NCBI GenBank assembly: GCA_024233005.1
Contig: JACKQE010000004.1
Coordinates: 1-64,000, forward strand
Direction: 5' to 3'
Length of the DNA: 64,000 nucleotides
Origin: Akkermansiaceae bacterium
Lineage (GTDB): Bacteria; Verrucomicrobiota; Verrucomicrobiia; Verrucomicrobiales; DEV007
This document shows positions 51,187 through 58,745 of the stretch, piece after piece. Under the pieces are notes generated by a model. That model saw only the letters and a program-made list of their open reading frames with translations. It had not been told where the DNA came from and searched no databases. Position 1 is the first letter of the stretch. Every line of letters starts with the position of its first letter. Made by a program: the position numbers and the translations under genes.

Positions 51187-52173
51187 ATGCGAGAAGAACG
51201 AAAACGCCCCGGTAAGCCCAGCGCATCCCCGATGGTTTCGGTGGGTGAATTTTACGAGCGGCATGGCAAGGAGCTGAGACTCCACCTTCTGGGCAGCCGG
51301 GTGGGTTTAGACCGACCCATCCCGGAACCGACCGTGAACCGTCCCGGATTGGCCCTGGCGGACTTCTATGAGTATTTCGCTTATCGACGCATCCAAGTGC
51401 TGGGGAAGTCGGAGAGATCCTATTTGAAGAACCTGACGCCGGATGCCCAGCGACAGCGATTTGCATCCCTCTGCAAGCGCAACATTCCCTGCATTGTTGT
51501 GAGCCGCGGAGAACCATTGCAGCGGGGGTTGGTCGACATCGCCAACCGATACAACATCGCCGTTTTTGAGACCAGCATGGCCACGATGAAATTCATCAAT
51601 GCCGCCACGGTCCGGTTGGAGTGGGATTTCGCCCCCACCTCCAGCGAACACGGCTGCATGGTCGATGTGATGGGCATTGGCATCTTCGTCCGCGGCGCCA
51701 GCGGGGTCGGAAAGAGCGAGACCGTGCTCTCCCTGATTTCCCGCGGAGCCAGCCTGGTATCCGATGACATGGTCAAATTCCGGAATGTCGAAGGGCGTGA
51801 AATCGTGGGCAATGCTCCCGAGCTGGGACGATGCCACATGGAAGTAAGAGGCTTGGGGATCATCAATGTGGCCCTACTCTTTGGCGTGGGCACATTCCGG
51901 ACAGAAAAACGTCTGGATCTGGTGGTGACCCTCAAACCGGCCTCCGAATTGCCTGATCCTGAGCGCTTGGGCATCGAAAAAAAGTATTACCCCATGCTGG
52001 GCTTGAAAATTCCCCATATCGAGCTACCCGTAGCCGCTGGGCGGGACATGGCACAATTGGTGGAAGTGGCAGCCCTGGATCAAAAACTGAGAAGTCTGGG
52101 CCATGATACGGCCGATGAATTCAACAAAAAATTGCTGAAAATGATGAGCGAGCGCCGCACCTCGGTTTCCTGA
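51187..52173 (+). CDS. hprK: HPr kinase/phosphorylase
   Basis: 328 residues. N-terminal domain ~20-140; C-terminal kinase with H155 in SSEHGCMVDVMGIG, P-loop GASGVGKSE (170-178), SDDMVKFRN, and the HprK/P signature EVRGLGIINVALLFGVG near 219-235. It phosphorylates Ser46 of HPr with ATP or PPi and removes it by phosphorolysis, controlling sugar use and carbon regulation. Cytosolic hexamer in relatives. The ptsH gene is 35 bp downstream. Use of PPi release by this enzyme is interesting beside a possible PPi-dependent PEPCK, but that link is speculation. Confidence 0.95.
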   Translation: MREERKRPGKPSASPMVSVGEFYERHGKELRLHLLGSRVGLDRPIPEPTVNRPGLALADFYEYFAYRRIQVLGKSERSYLKNLTPDAQRQRFASLCKRNIPCIVVSRGEPLQRGLVDIANRYNIAVFETSMATMKFINAATVRLEWDFAPTSSEHGCMVDVMGIGIFVRGASGVGKSETVLSLISRGASLVSDDMVKFRNVEGREIVGNAPELGRCHMEVRGLGIINVALLFGVGTFRTEKRLDLVVTLKPASELPDPERLGIEKKYYPMLGLKIPHIELPVAAGRDMAQLVEVAALDQKLRSLGHDTADEFNKKLLKMMSERRTSVS

Positions 52174-52208
52174 CTCCCTTTTCAGAGCCCGCCCGACTCC
52201 CCTTCCCC

Positions 52209-52478
52209 ATGGTCGAAAAAGACTTCACGATCGTCAACAAGGAAGGCCTGCATGCCAGGCCGGCCGCGATGTTTGTGAAAATTTCGAACCGTTTCCGCAG
52301 TGAAATCTGGGTGAGCAAGGACGACGAGAATGCCAATGGCAAGAGCATCATGGCCATCATGTTGTTGGCCGCCGAGCACGGCTCGGTGATTCATATCTCC
52401 GCTGAAGGGGATGACGAAAAAGAAGCCTTGGACAGTCTGGGCGCTCTGGTCGACAGCGGATTCCGCATGGATCCCTGA
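52209..52478 (+). CDS. ptsH: HPr phosphocarrier protein
   Basis: 89 residues. The active-site His15 lies in VNKEGLHARPAAMF and the regulatory Ser46 in NANGKSIMAIMLLA, both typical, with EGDDEKEALDSLGALV at the end. HPr accepts phosphate from Enzyme I at His15 and is phosphorylated at Ser46 by HprK. Its substrate in a Ser46/HprK system without EII is most likely regulatory proteins. Preceded by hprK and followed by ptsI. Confidence 0.97.
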   Translation: MVEKDFTIVNKEGLHARPAAMFVKISNRFRSEIWVSKDDENANGKSIMAIMLLAAEHGSVIHISAEGDDEKEALDSLGALVDSGFRMDP

Positions 52479-52540
52479 CTGGAATTCCTCGAAACACTGG
52501 GATTTTCGGGTTCCCGGGGCGAACCCGGTATTCCCATCGC

Positions 52541-52568
52541 TTGCGCAGGGCCGGGCATCTGGTAATAT
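52541..52568 (+). promoter_or_regulatory. Putative promoter close to the ptsI start
   Basis: TTGCGC at 52541-52546, 16-base spacer, TAATAT at 52563-52568. Predicted start near 52575 gives a leader of about five bases before ATG 52580. The -35 matches consensus only at TTG, so the call is weak. Confidence 0.35.
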
Positions 52569-52579
52569 CGGCGTGCCGC

Positions 52580-54358
52580 ATGGGATCAGAAACCGACCAA
52601 CCAGTTGAAAAACGCCTGCAAGGCACCGGGGTGTCTCCGGGCATTGTTCGCGCCACCGCCTACCTGCGGACCACCGACTTTGAGGAACCGGAGTCGCGGA
52701 CAATCCCGCGAAGCATGGTTCCGAAGGAAAAGGCCCGGTTTCACGAGGCCCTGACCCGCACCAGGGAGCAGATCCGCGCCCTCCAGCAAGAAATCGAGTC
52801 TACCTTGGGAGCCGAACATGCCGGTATTTTTGATGCCCATCTTCTGGTTCTGGAAGACTCCACGGTCCTGGATGAGGTCTTGCGACTGCTGGAAATGGAG
52901 AAACGCTCGGTGGACCGGCTCTATTTTGAAGTCTCCCAGCGCTACATCGAATCTCTCAGGCGCATCGCGGATCCCTATTTGAGGGAGCGGGCCATCGACA
53001 TCGAGGATGTCGCCAGCAGGGTCCTCCGCAATCTCCGGAGCCCTGAACCCAGTGAAGGCACCCCCGGCATTCATCCCGGAAAGCCTTCCATCCTACTGAC
53101 CCATGACCTGACGCCTTCCGACACGGCAACCCTCAATCGTGATCTGATTCTGGGCTTTGCGACGGAAGCGGGCAGTCCGACGTCCCACTCCGCCATTGTG
53201 GCACGTTCCCTCAACATCCCCGCAGTGGTCGCCCTGCACGATCTGGAGGATGTCGTGCACCCGGGGGACGATGTCCTTCTCGATGGTTACCACGGACTTC
53301 TCATTGTCAATCCCAGCGCGGAGACCTTGGCACAGTATGCCCGGTTTTCAGCCGAAGAAGGCATTGTCGACGCGGACCTTCGCTCCTTGCGCGACCTCGA
53401 GACCGTCACCGCCGATGGCCGTCGCATCGTCCTTGCGGCCAATATCGAATTCACCTCCGAACTGCCCCAAGTCAAGGAACAGGGAGCAGAAGGCATCGGG
53501 CTTTATCGCACGGAGTTTTTCTACCTCAATGCCGAGGAACTCCGCAGCGAGGACCGTCAGGCGGAGAATTACGGGGAAGTGGCCGAGGCGGTGCACCCCC
53601 ACGGTGTCATTGTCCGCACACTCGACATCGGAGGGGACAAATTGTGGCCGGAACTTTTTGACGAGCCTGAACCCAATCCCTTCCTTGGTTGGCGCGGCAT
53701 TCGTCTCTCGCTGGCCCAGCCCGAAATGTTCAAAACCCAGCTCAGGGCCATTCTGCGCGCCAGCGCCCGGGGAAAAGTCCGGATCATGTTTCCCTTCGTT
53801 TCCTGTTTGAACGAAGTTCGCGAAGCCATAACACTCCTCAACGACGTCAAACACGACTTTGATGTGGCGGGTATCGATTATGACCGCGGCATCGAGGTGG
53901 GAGCCATGATAGAAATTCCCAGCGCCGCTCTCATTGCGGACCAAATCGCCAAGGAAGTCGACTTTTTCAGCATCGGCACCAACGATCTGGTGCAATACAC
54001 CCTGGCTGTCGACCGTGTCAACGAAAGGGTGGCCGCCCTTTACCAGCCGGGGCATCCGGCCGTGCTTCGGTTGATCCGTGATGTCGTTTCCGCCGCCCAT
54101 CGCAATGGCATCTGGGTGGGCATTTGCGGCGAAATGGCAGGCGATGTGCTCCTGACGCCGCTCCTCATCGGTGCGGAGGTCGATGAGTTGTCCGTCGGAG
54201 CTGCCCAGCTCCTCAGGGTTCGTCGCGCGGTGTCCCGCCTCCACACCGACGAATGCCGGACGATGCTCGATGACGTCCTGACTTACGCGCTGACCTCCGA
54301 TGTCATGGCCCGTTGCCGGACGATGGCCCAATTGCATTACCCGGAGCTCCTGCGCTGA
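52580..54358 (+). CDS. ptsI: Phosphoenolpyruvate-protein phosphotransferase, Enzyme I
   Basis: 592 residues from ATG 52580. The phosphorylated His203 lies in GSPTSHSAIVARS. PEP-binding barrel features include GIGLYRTEFFYL, DIGGDKLWPELF, MFPFVSCLNEVREA, GAMIEIPSAALIAD and SIGTNDLVQYTLAVDRVNERV, ending with CGEMAGD. It transfers phosphate from PEP to HPr. Without an Enzyme II in the window it may serve signalling only, or EII is elsewhere. Last gene of the kdsA-ptsI block; PEP use links it to kdsA, which also consumes PEP. Confidence 0.96.
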   Translation: MGSETDQPVEKRLQGTGVSPGIVRATAYLRTTDFEEPESRTIPRSMVPKEKARFHEALTRTREQIRALQQEIESTLGAEHAGIFDAHLLVLEDSTVLDEVLRLLEMEKRSVDRLYFEVSQRYIESLRRIADPYLRERAIDIEDVASRVLRNLRSPEPSEGTPGIHPGKPSILLTHDLTPSDTATLNRDLILGFATEAGSPTSHSAIVARSLNIPAVVALHDLEDVVHPGDDVLLDGYHGLLIVNPSAETLAQYARFSAEEGIVDADLRSLRDLETVTADGRRIVLAANIEFTSELPQVKEQGAEGIGLYRTEFFYLNAEELRSEDRQAENYGEVAEAVHPHGVIVRTLDIGGDKLWPELFDEPEPNPFLGWRGIRLSLAQPEMFKTQLRAILRASARGKVRIMFPFVSCLNEVREAITLLNDVKHDFDVAGIDYDRGIEVGAMIEIPSAALIADQIAKEVDFFSIGTNDLVQYTLAVDRVNERVAALYQPGHPAVLRLIRDVVSAAHRNGIWVGICGEMAGDVLLTPLLIGAEVDELSVGAAQLLRVRRAVSRLHTDECRTMLDDVLTYALTSDVMARCRTMAQLHYPELLR

Positions 54359-54382
54359 AACCACCCTTCCCCTGCACTCACA

Positions 54383-55561
54383 ATGACTCCTCTGCATCAT
54401 CTCCGGGCCGGTATCGTGGGCACCGGATTCATCGGTCCCGTTCACATCGAAGCGTTAAAGCGGCTGGGCATCCAGGTCACCGCGATCTGTGGTTCGACCA
54501 AAAATGCCCGGTCCCTGGCCGACCTCTGGGGCATCCCGGAAGTCTATGGTGACTATGATTGCGACGCGATGTTCCGCTCCCCCCATGTGGATGTGGTGCA
54601 TCTAACCTCTCCCAACAAAGTCCACGTCAAGCAGTCCCTGGCCGCGCTGGCCGCCGGCAAGCATGTCATCTGCGAAAAACCCCTCGGCATGACCAGCGAG
54701 GACACCGCGAGGGTGGTCGCCGCGGCGAAGGCCTCGGACCGGGTCTTTGCGGTGAATTACATGTGCCGGTTCTTTCCTGCGGTCCTTCAAATGCGTGCCC
54801 TCGTGGCCCGGGGGGATCTCGGACGGATCATCCATGTCCAGGGACACTTTTTTCAGGATTGGCTGCTCGAGGAGACCGACTACAATTGGCGGCTACAATC
54901 CAGCGAGGGAGGCAAACTCCGTGCCGTGGGCGACATTGGCACCCATTGGATCGATGCCGTTTCTTTCATTCTGGGAGCCAAAGCGGAGGCTGTGTTCGCC
55001 ACCTTGGAGACCTTCCACAAAACCAGGAAGCGACCGACCGGCGAAGTGATGACTTTTGCGAAAGCGGATCCGGCAACCATGGTCGACTACGAAGTGGACA
55101 CGGAGGATTTTGCCAGCGTGCTGCTCCGCTTCGGCGAGGCTGAGCACGGATTTGTCAACGGGGTCCACGCCAATGCCGCAATCTCCCAAGTGGCAGCCGG
55201 TTGGAAATGCTCTCTTGCCCTCGGCATTTACGGCACCCGGGGCAGCGTGCGCTGGGACCTGCAGCAACCCAATGAAATCCATGTCGGTCGCCGTGATGAA
55301 CCCAACCAAATCCTGCAACGGGCCACTGCGGGATTTTCCGAGGACGTCGCAGGATTTACGGATTACCCCGGTGGACACCCCGAGGGATTCTCCGACGCCC
55401 ACAAAATGCATTACCGGGCGGTTTATGAGCACATCGCCAGCGGGCGTTCCACGCCGGCCATCTTTGCCTCCGCAGCCGACGGTCACCACGAGGTGGCCCT
55501 TTGTGAAGCTGTTCTTCGCAGCCACGAGACCCAATCTTGGGTAGACGTCACGGAATCATAA
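54383..55561 (+). CDS. Gfo/Idh/MocA-family oxidoreductase
   Basis: 392 residues. NAD(P)-binding Rossmann start AGIVGTGFIGPVHIEAL, catalytic region VICEKPLGMTSEDTARVV with the EKP motif near 91-94, and GDIGTHWIDAVSFILG near 175. Members oxidise or epimerise sugars and cyclitols or act on glucose-fructose-type substrates. Substrate unknown. Follows ptsI by 24 bp and may belong to the same operon. No signal peptide; cytosolic. Confidence 0.9.
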   Translation: MTPLHHLRAGIVGTGFIGPVHIEALKRLGIQVTAICGSTKNARSLADLWGIPEVYGDYDCDAMFRSPHVDVVHLTSPNKVHVKQSLAALAAGKHVICEKPLGMTSEDTARVVAAAKASDRVFAVNYMCRFFPAVLQMRALVARGDLGRIIHVQGHFFQDWLLEETDYNWRLQSSEGGKLRAVGDIGTHWIDAVSFILGAKAEAVFATLETFHKTRKRPTGEVMTFAKADPATMVDYEVDTEDFASVLLRFGEAEHGFVNGVHANAAISQVAAGWKCSLALGIYGTRGSVRWDLQQPNEIHVGRRDEPNQILQRATAGFSEDVAGFTDYPGGHPEGFSDAHKMHYRAVYEHIASGRSTPAIFASAADGHHEVALCEAVLRSHETQSWVDVTES

Positions 55562-55636
55562 ATAAAGGTTGCCGCAGGTGACTTTCAGCGCAAAAAGTTC
55601 CCCTAATCTGTTTTTCCACTTAAAAATTCCACCTGA

Positions 55637-56926
55637 ATGATACGAAAATTAAGCGCACTCCAGGAGCAGGGTAAGCTCATTCGTGTTGGTGTCATTGGCT
55701 GCGGCGCCATGGGAACCGGCGTTGCCCTCCAAGTGGCCCGGACTGTGGGGATGGCCCTGGTTTTTTTGGGCGACATCGGAGAGGAGGCATTGGCTCGTGC
55801 GGCAGGCCAGACCGGACTGAAACAAGTCGCGGTCAAAGATGCGACCAATCCCCCGGAATGGCAGCCGGGAGAATTACTGACCACCACGGACTCACTGGAA
55901 TTGCTGAAGCACACCAAGATTGACGTGCTGGTAGAATGCACCAACACCATTTTTGAAGCTTCCCATTACTGTCTGGCCGCCATCGCCCAAGGGGCTCACG
56001 TCGTTCTGATGAACGCCGAAGTGGATCTTGTCTTCGGCACCCTGCTGGCGCACGAGGCGAAAAAGAAAGGGGTGGTCGTCTCCTCCGATGCCGGGGACCA
56101 GCACGGGGTCCTCGCCACCATGGCGGATGAAATCCTGTTGTGGGGCTTCCGGATCGTTCAAGCCGGCAACATGAAGGGATTCCTCCATCGCCATGCGGAC
56201 AGTGAGCATGCCCGTCCCTGGGCGGAGAAAAACCGCGGCAGCGTGGTTCAAACCCTGAGCTACACGGACGGTTCCAAGATGAACATCGAGCAGGCTCTGA
56301 TCGGCAACTATCTTGGCCTCACTCCCATCAAGCCCGGCATGGAAGGCCCCAAAGTGAAGGACATGCGGGAGATCCTCGACGCCTTCGATTTTTCGAAATA
56401 TGGCGACCAAGGCCGCGTCGATTACACCGAGGGAGTCCCCTGGCCTGGCGGAGGCGTTTACATCGTGGGCTATTGCGATGATGACCAGCAGGACTTCCTC
56501 CTCAACTACTACAAAGTCTGCGCGAAGCGTCCCTATTATCTGTTTTTCCGTCCCTATCACCTCTGTCACCTCGAAACGCCCCGCGCCATTGCGCAGTGCT
56601 ATTTCGATCAACGGGCAGTGATTCCGCCCCCCTTGGGCAAAAAGCTGAATGATGTCTATGCCTATGCCAAAAAGGATCTCCCCGCTGGCAGCACCATCCA
56701 TCACGCCATCGGAGGGGATGAGGTCTATTGCATGGTCAATGCCAGAGAAGAGGCGGAAAAGGAAGACGCGATTCCCTTTTATTGGCTGGAGCCCATTGAG
56801 GGACAGCACGCCAAACTCCTCGTCGCCAAAAAGAAGGATGACCCCATCCGCTTTTCCGATGTGGAGCTGCCCAACACTCCTTACCATGACATGCTCCGCC
56901 AGCAGGAAGTTCTGGTTAATTCCTGA
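55637..56926 (+). CDS. NAD(P)-binding homoserine-dehydrogenase-like protein with SAF domain
   Basis: 429 residues. Rossmann part RVGVIGCGAMGTGVALQVARTVGM near 15-40 and a second nucleotide-binding element IDVLVECTNTIFEASHYCLAAIAQGAHVVLMNAEVDLVFG are homoserine dehydrogenase-like, including SSDAGDQHGVLATMADEI. Residues ~335-395 are a SAF-type domain (PLGKKLNDVYAYAKKDLPAGSTIHHAIGGDEVYCMV). The family is widespread, catalyses NAD(P)-dependent sugar-acid or amino-acid oxidation in the few studied cases, but this member is uncharacterised. No signal; its own promoter is not clear. Confidence 0.75.
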   Translation: MIRKLSALQEQGKLIRVGVIGCGAMGTGVALQVARTVGMALVFLGDIGEEALARAAGQTGLKQVAVKDATNPPEWQPGELLTTTDSLELLKHTKIDVLVECTNTIFEASHYCLAAIAQGAHVVLMNAEVDLVFGTLLAHEAKKKGVVVSSDAGDQHGVLATMADEILLWGFRIVQAGNMKGFLHRHADSEHARPWAEKNRGSVVQTLSYTDGSKMNIEQALIGNYLGLTPIKPGMEGPKVKDMREILDAFDFSKYGDQGRVDYTEGVPWPGGGVYIVGYCDDDQQDFLLNYYKVCAKRPYYLFFRPYHLCHLETPRAIAQCYFDQRAVIPPPLGKKLNDVYAYAKKDLPAGSTIHHAIGGDEVYCMVNAREEAEKEDAIPFYWLEPIEGQHAKLLVAKKKDDPIRFSDVELPNTPYHDMLRQQEVLVNS

Positions 56927-56957
56927 GAACCGTCCCCTTTCTCCCCTTCCCTTTTCA

Positions 56958-57449
56958 GTGAGACGCTCTGTTCCATCCGAAAGGAGCCCAGTTCTTGGCC
57001 GTCCGCCCAAATACAAGGAACCAAGTCGCCCTGTGACTCTGACGTTGCCGGAATCGACCCTGAACAACTTGAAGCGGATCGATCCGGATCGGAGCCGGGC
57101 CATTGTCAAACTCACGGAAGAAGCCCTGCACCAACCCTGCCAACCGGCGTTTTCCGAGATCATCAAAGTGGCTCCGGAAACGGGATTGCTGATCGTGGGG
57201 CCCTGCAAAGCATTGGCCAAGATTCCGTTTCTCAGATTGATTGAGGTGGCGCCCGGCAGATTTTTGTTGGCCTTGGAACAAGGGCATGACTTCCGCAGCC
57301 TTGAACTGTCCCTCTTGGATGTGGTGGAGACCATCCCCGCCGAAGAGTTCCAGGAGCATCGACTGGTCCTCGACCTCATCGATCACATCAAAAAGTTGCG
57401 CCAATCCGGAAGTGTCCGGATGGGCGAGATCCTGTTTGTGAGGATATAG
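56958..57449 (+). CDS. Ribbon-helix-helix-like small protein
   Basis: 163 residues from GTG 56958. The N-terminus GRPPKYKEPSRPVTLTLPESTLNNLKRIDPDRSRAIVKLTEEAL has the strand-helix-helix of a MetJ/Arc-type (RHH) DNA-binding domain with a basic Lys/Arg-rich tail. Residues ~70-160 form a second alpha/beta domain: FSEIIKVAPETGLLIVG, PFLRLIEVAPGRFLLALEQ, FRSLELSLLDVVETIPAE, FQEHRLVLDLIDHIKKLRQ. It may be a regulator that senses a small ligand. The family was not recognised. The start codon lacks a clear Shine-Dalgarno. Confidence 0.6.
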   Translation: MRRSVPSERSPVLGRPPKYKEPSRPVTLTLPESTLNNLKRIDPDRSRAIVKLTEEALHQPCQPAFSEIIKVAPETGLLIVGPCKALAKIPFLRLIEVAPGRFLLALEQGHDFRSLELSLLDVVETIPAEEFQEHRLVLDLIDHIKKLRQSGSVRMGEILFVRI

Positions 57450-57478
57450 AGGCTCTCCCCTTCGCCTCGGCTTTTTTT
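57449..57478 (+). terminator. Possible Rho-independent terminator after the RHH gene
   Basis: A short stem GAGGC (57449-57453) with GCCTC (57464-57468) around a ten-base loop is followed by GGC and seven T at 57472-57478. The stem is short and begins inside the stop codon, so the call is weak, but the T run is clean. Confidence 0.4.
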
Positions 57479-57670
57479 GAATTCGGGAATACTTCCTGAC
57501 CTGGTAGGGACATTGCCCCAGTATACCGAAAGTTGCCCCTTACGAAGGCCTTCCCGCGGCCAAAACCAGGGCCAAATTAAGCCATCCGGGGAAGCCGGCG
57601 TCAGTCCCGGCTTGACCTAAACCCGCGGGAGGCAGTGACTGTCGCCAAGGAGAAAGGAACTTCCTTCCTT

Positions 57671-57946
57671 TCAGGGCTGGGAGTGAATTTCCTGCTCCAG
57701 CCTCTCACTGAGCCATTGCTTCATCATGCTCTGGTAATTGAGATAACGGGCTCTCGCGAGGCGTTTGATCCGGGACAGCATTTGGGGATCGAAGCGAAGG
57801 GTCACCGTGGTCGATTCTCTCACCGCAGGACGGTGGATCGACGAATTCATGAGTCTTCCATCGATGCTGTGTTCACTCCAATAGGCCGCTTCGGCTTTTT
57901 CGTCGTCAAGGACAGGGATTTCTTTCCAGCTTGTTATGGTGTTCAC
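57671..57946 (-). CDS. CopG/BrnA-type antitoxin
   Basis: 91 residues starting with GTG. The C-terminal half (ESTTVTLRFDPQMLSRIKRLARARYLNYQSMMKQWLSERLEQ) is a CopG/RHH DNA-binding domain of the type found in BrnA antitoxins, with N-terminal LDDEKAEAAYWSEHS. It follows the toxin gene directly, 27 bp downstream on the same strand, in the order brnT-brnA. Expected to neutralise the toxin and repress the operon. Confidence 0.82.
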   Translation of the reverse strand: MNTITSWKEIPVLDDEKAEAAYWSEHSIDGRLMNSSIHRPAVRESTTVTLRFDPQMLSRIKRLARARYLNYQSMMKQWLSERLEQEIHSQP

Positions 57947-57973
57947 AGCGTTGTTGCGGGTCGTGGGGTCAGG

Positions 57974-58255
57974 TCACAGCATTTCGGCGTTTTTGCGTTC
58001 ATAGAAGGTCTGCTCCTCCGTGGTAAACTCCCGAGCCAGGATGACCCGGTAATTTTTGCCATCCGTCCAAAAAACACTGAAGATCCCCCGACTCGCCAAG
58101 GTCCGGCCCAAATTGAAATACCGTGCTTCCGCCCCGCCATACTCCGCGGCGTCAGGCAGAAGGCGAATGGCAAAAGGATCCTCAAAAGATTCCGCGATCT
58201 CTTTTGGGCCGACCTGTTTCAGGTCAAAATGCACGTCCAGCCAGTCAAACTCCAT
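57974..58255 (-). CDS. BrnT-like toxin
   Basis: 93 residues. Features match the BrnT/RelE-like fold: EFDWLDVHFDLKQVGPKEIAESFEDPFAIR, ARYFNLGRTLASRGIFSVFWTD, YRVILAREFTTEEQTFYERKN. The Arg of RVILARE and the terminal Glu/Tyr cluster are positioned as in the ribonuclease toxins. It is predicted to cut mRNA under stress. First gene of the pair. Similarity is moderate, so the exact family is uncertain, but the adjacent antitoxin supports the assignment. Confidence 0.75.
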   Translation of the reverse strand: MEFDWLDVHFDLKQVGPKEIAESFEDPFAIRLLPDAAEYGGAEARYFNLGRTLASRGIFSVFWTDGKNYRVILAREFTTEEQTFYERKNAEML

Positions 58256-58414
58256 GTGATAGGGGTAAATAGAAGTATCCGTCGTTCAGGATATGAAATC
58301 AAGGACCATACCGTGCTATTTGGAGACATCGGGCGGGAATCCCCTGATCGGAAGTCGGCAGGAAGGCGCAATCGCGGTTCGCTTTTTGGTCGGAGAGGCC
58401 TGGTTTTCCACCAG

Positions 58415-58423
58415 TTATTCACA
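58415..58423 (+). promoter_or_regulatory. DnaA-box-like site
   Basis: TTATTCACA, one mismatch from the DnaA box consensus TTATCCACA, flanked by the near-matches TTTTCCACC (58404-58412) and TTTTCCCACA. This could serve as a DnaA-binding cluster upstream of brnT. Confidence 0.35.
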
Positions 58424-58577
58424 TTTTTCCCACAAGGTTGCCACTACCCAAAATGCAGGGATCCAAAATCGCCTCCAATCCCCTTGCCGGCAACGATTCC
58501 GCCACTTCCGGGAACAATTCCGAACTTCCAAATCCTTTTCTCAAGCCCGCACCGCCGCCTAGTCCCACAATGATTCC

Positions 58578-58608
58578 AGCCTTTTTTCAGTTGTTGAAAA
58601 AAACGGCT
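58578..58608. repeat. Inverted repeat (hairpin) upstream of icd
   Basis: AGCC-TTTTTTCA (58578-58589) pairs with TGAAAAAA and then GGCT (58595-58608, with an AC bulge) around the loop GTTGT. There is no GC-rich stem plus T run arrangement typical of terminators, so a regulatory or processing role is more likely. Confidence 0.5.
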
Positions 58609-58720
58609 GCGAAAAACGAGAAGTGAGCTACACTTCGCACTTTCGCCCACCTTCGTTACCGGAGGCTTTTCGCGGTCTACAAACGCCCGTTTCAGGATCG
58701 GGAGGCGATTTTTCCCCAAG

Positions 58721-58729
58721 TTATTCACA
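58721..58729 (+). promoter_or_regulatory. DnaA-box-like site next to icd
   Basis: TTATTCACA 17 bases before ATG 58746, identical to the site at 58415, with CTATCCACC following at 58732-58740. DnaA could act here as a transcription factor on icd or bind an accessory site. Confidence 0.35.
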
Positions 58730-58745
58730 GCCTATCCACCTTCCG

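Larger units (their letters stand above)
58256..58745. other. 490-bp intergenic region with DnaA-box-like sites and a hairpin
   Basis: No gene is supported. It contains TTATTCACA at 58415-58423 and again at 58721-58729, near-matches TTTTCCACC (58404-58412) and CTATCCACC (58732-58740), and a large hairpin at 58578-58608. It should hold the promoters of brnT (leftwards) and icd (rightwards). Confidence 0.5.

Noticed and set aside
55892..57379. 495-residue minus-strand frame
   Set aside because: Runs antisense over the SAF-domain gene and the RHH gene; no family features.
58256..58745. Possible chromosomal origin of replication
   Set aside because: Only two one-mismatch DnaA boxes and no dnaA, dnaN, gidA or parAB genes nearby; not enough for an origin call.
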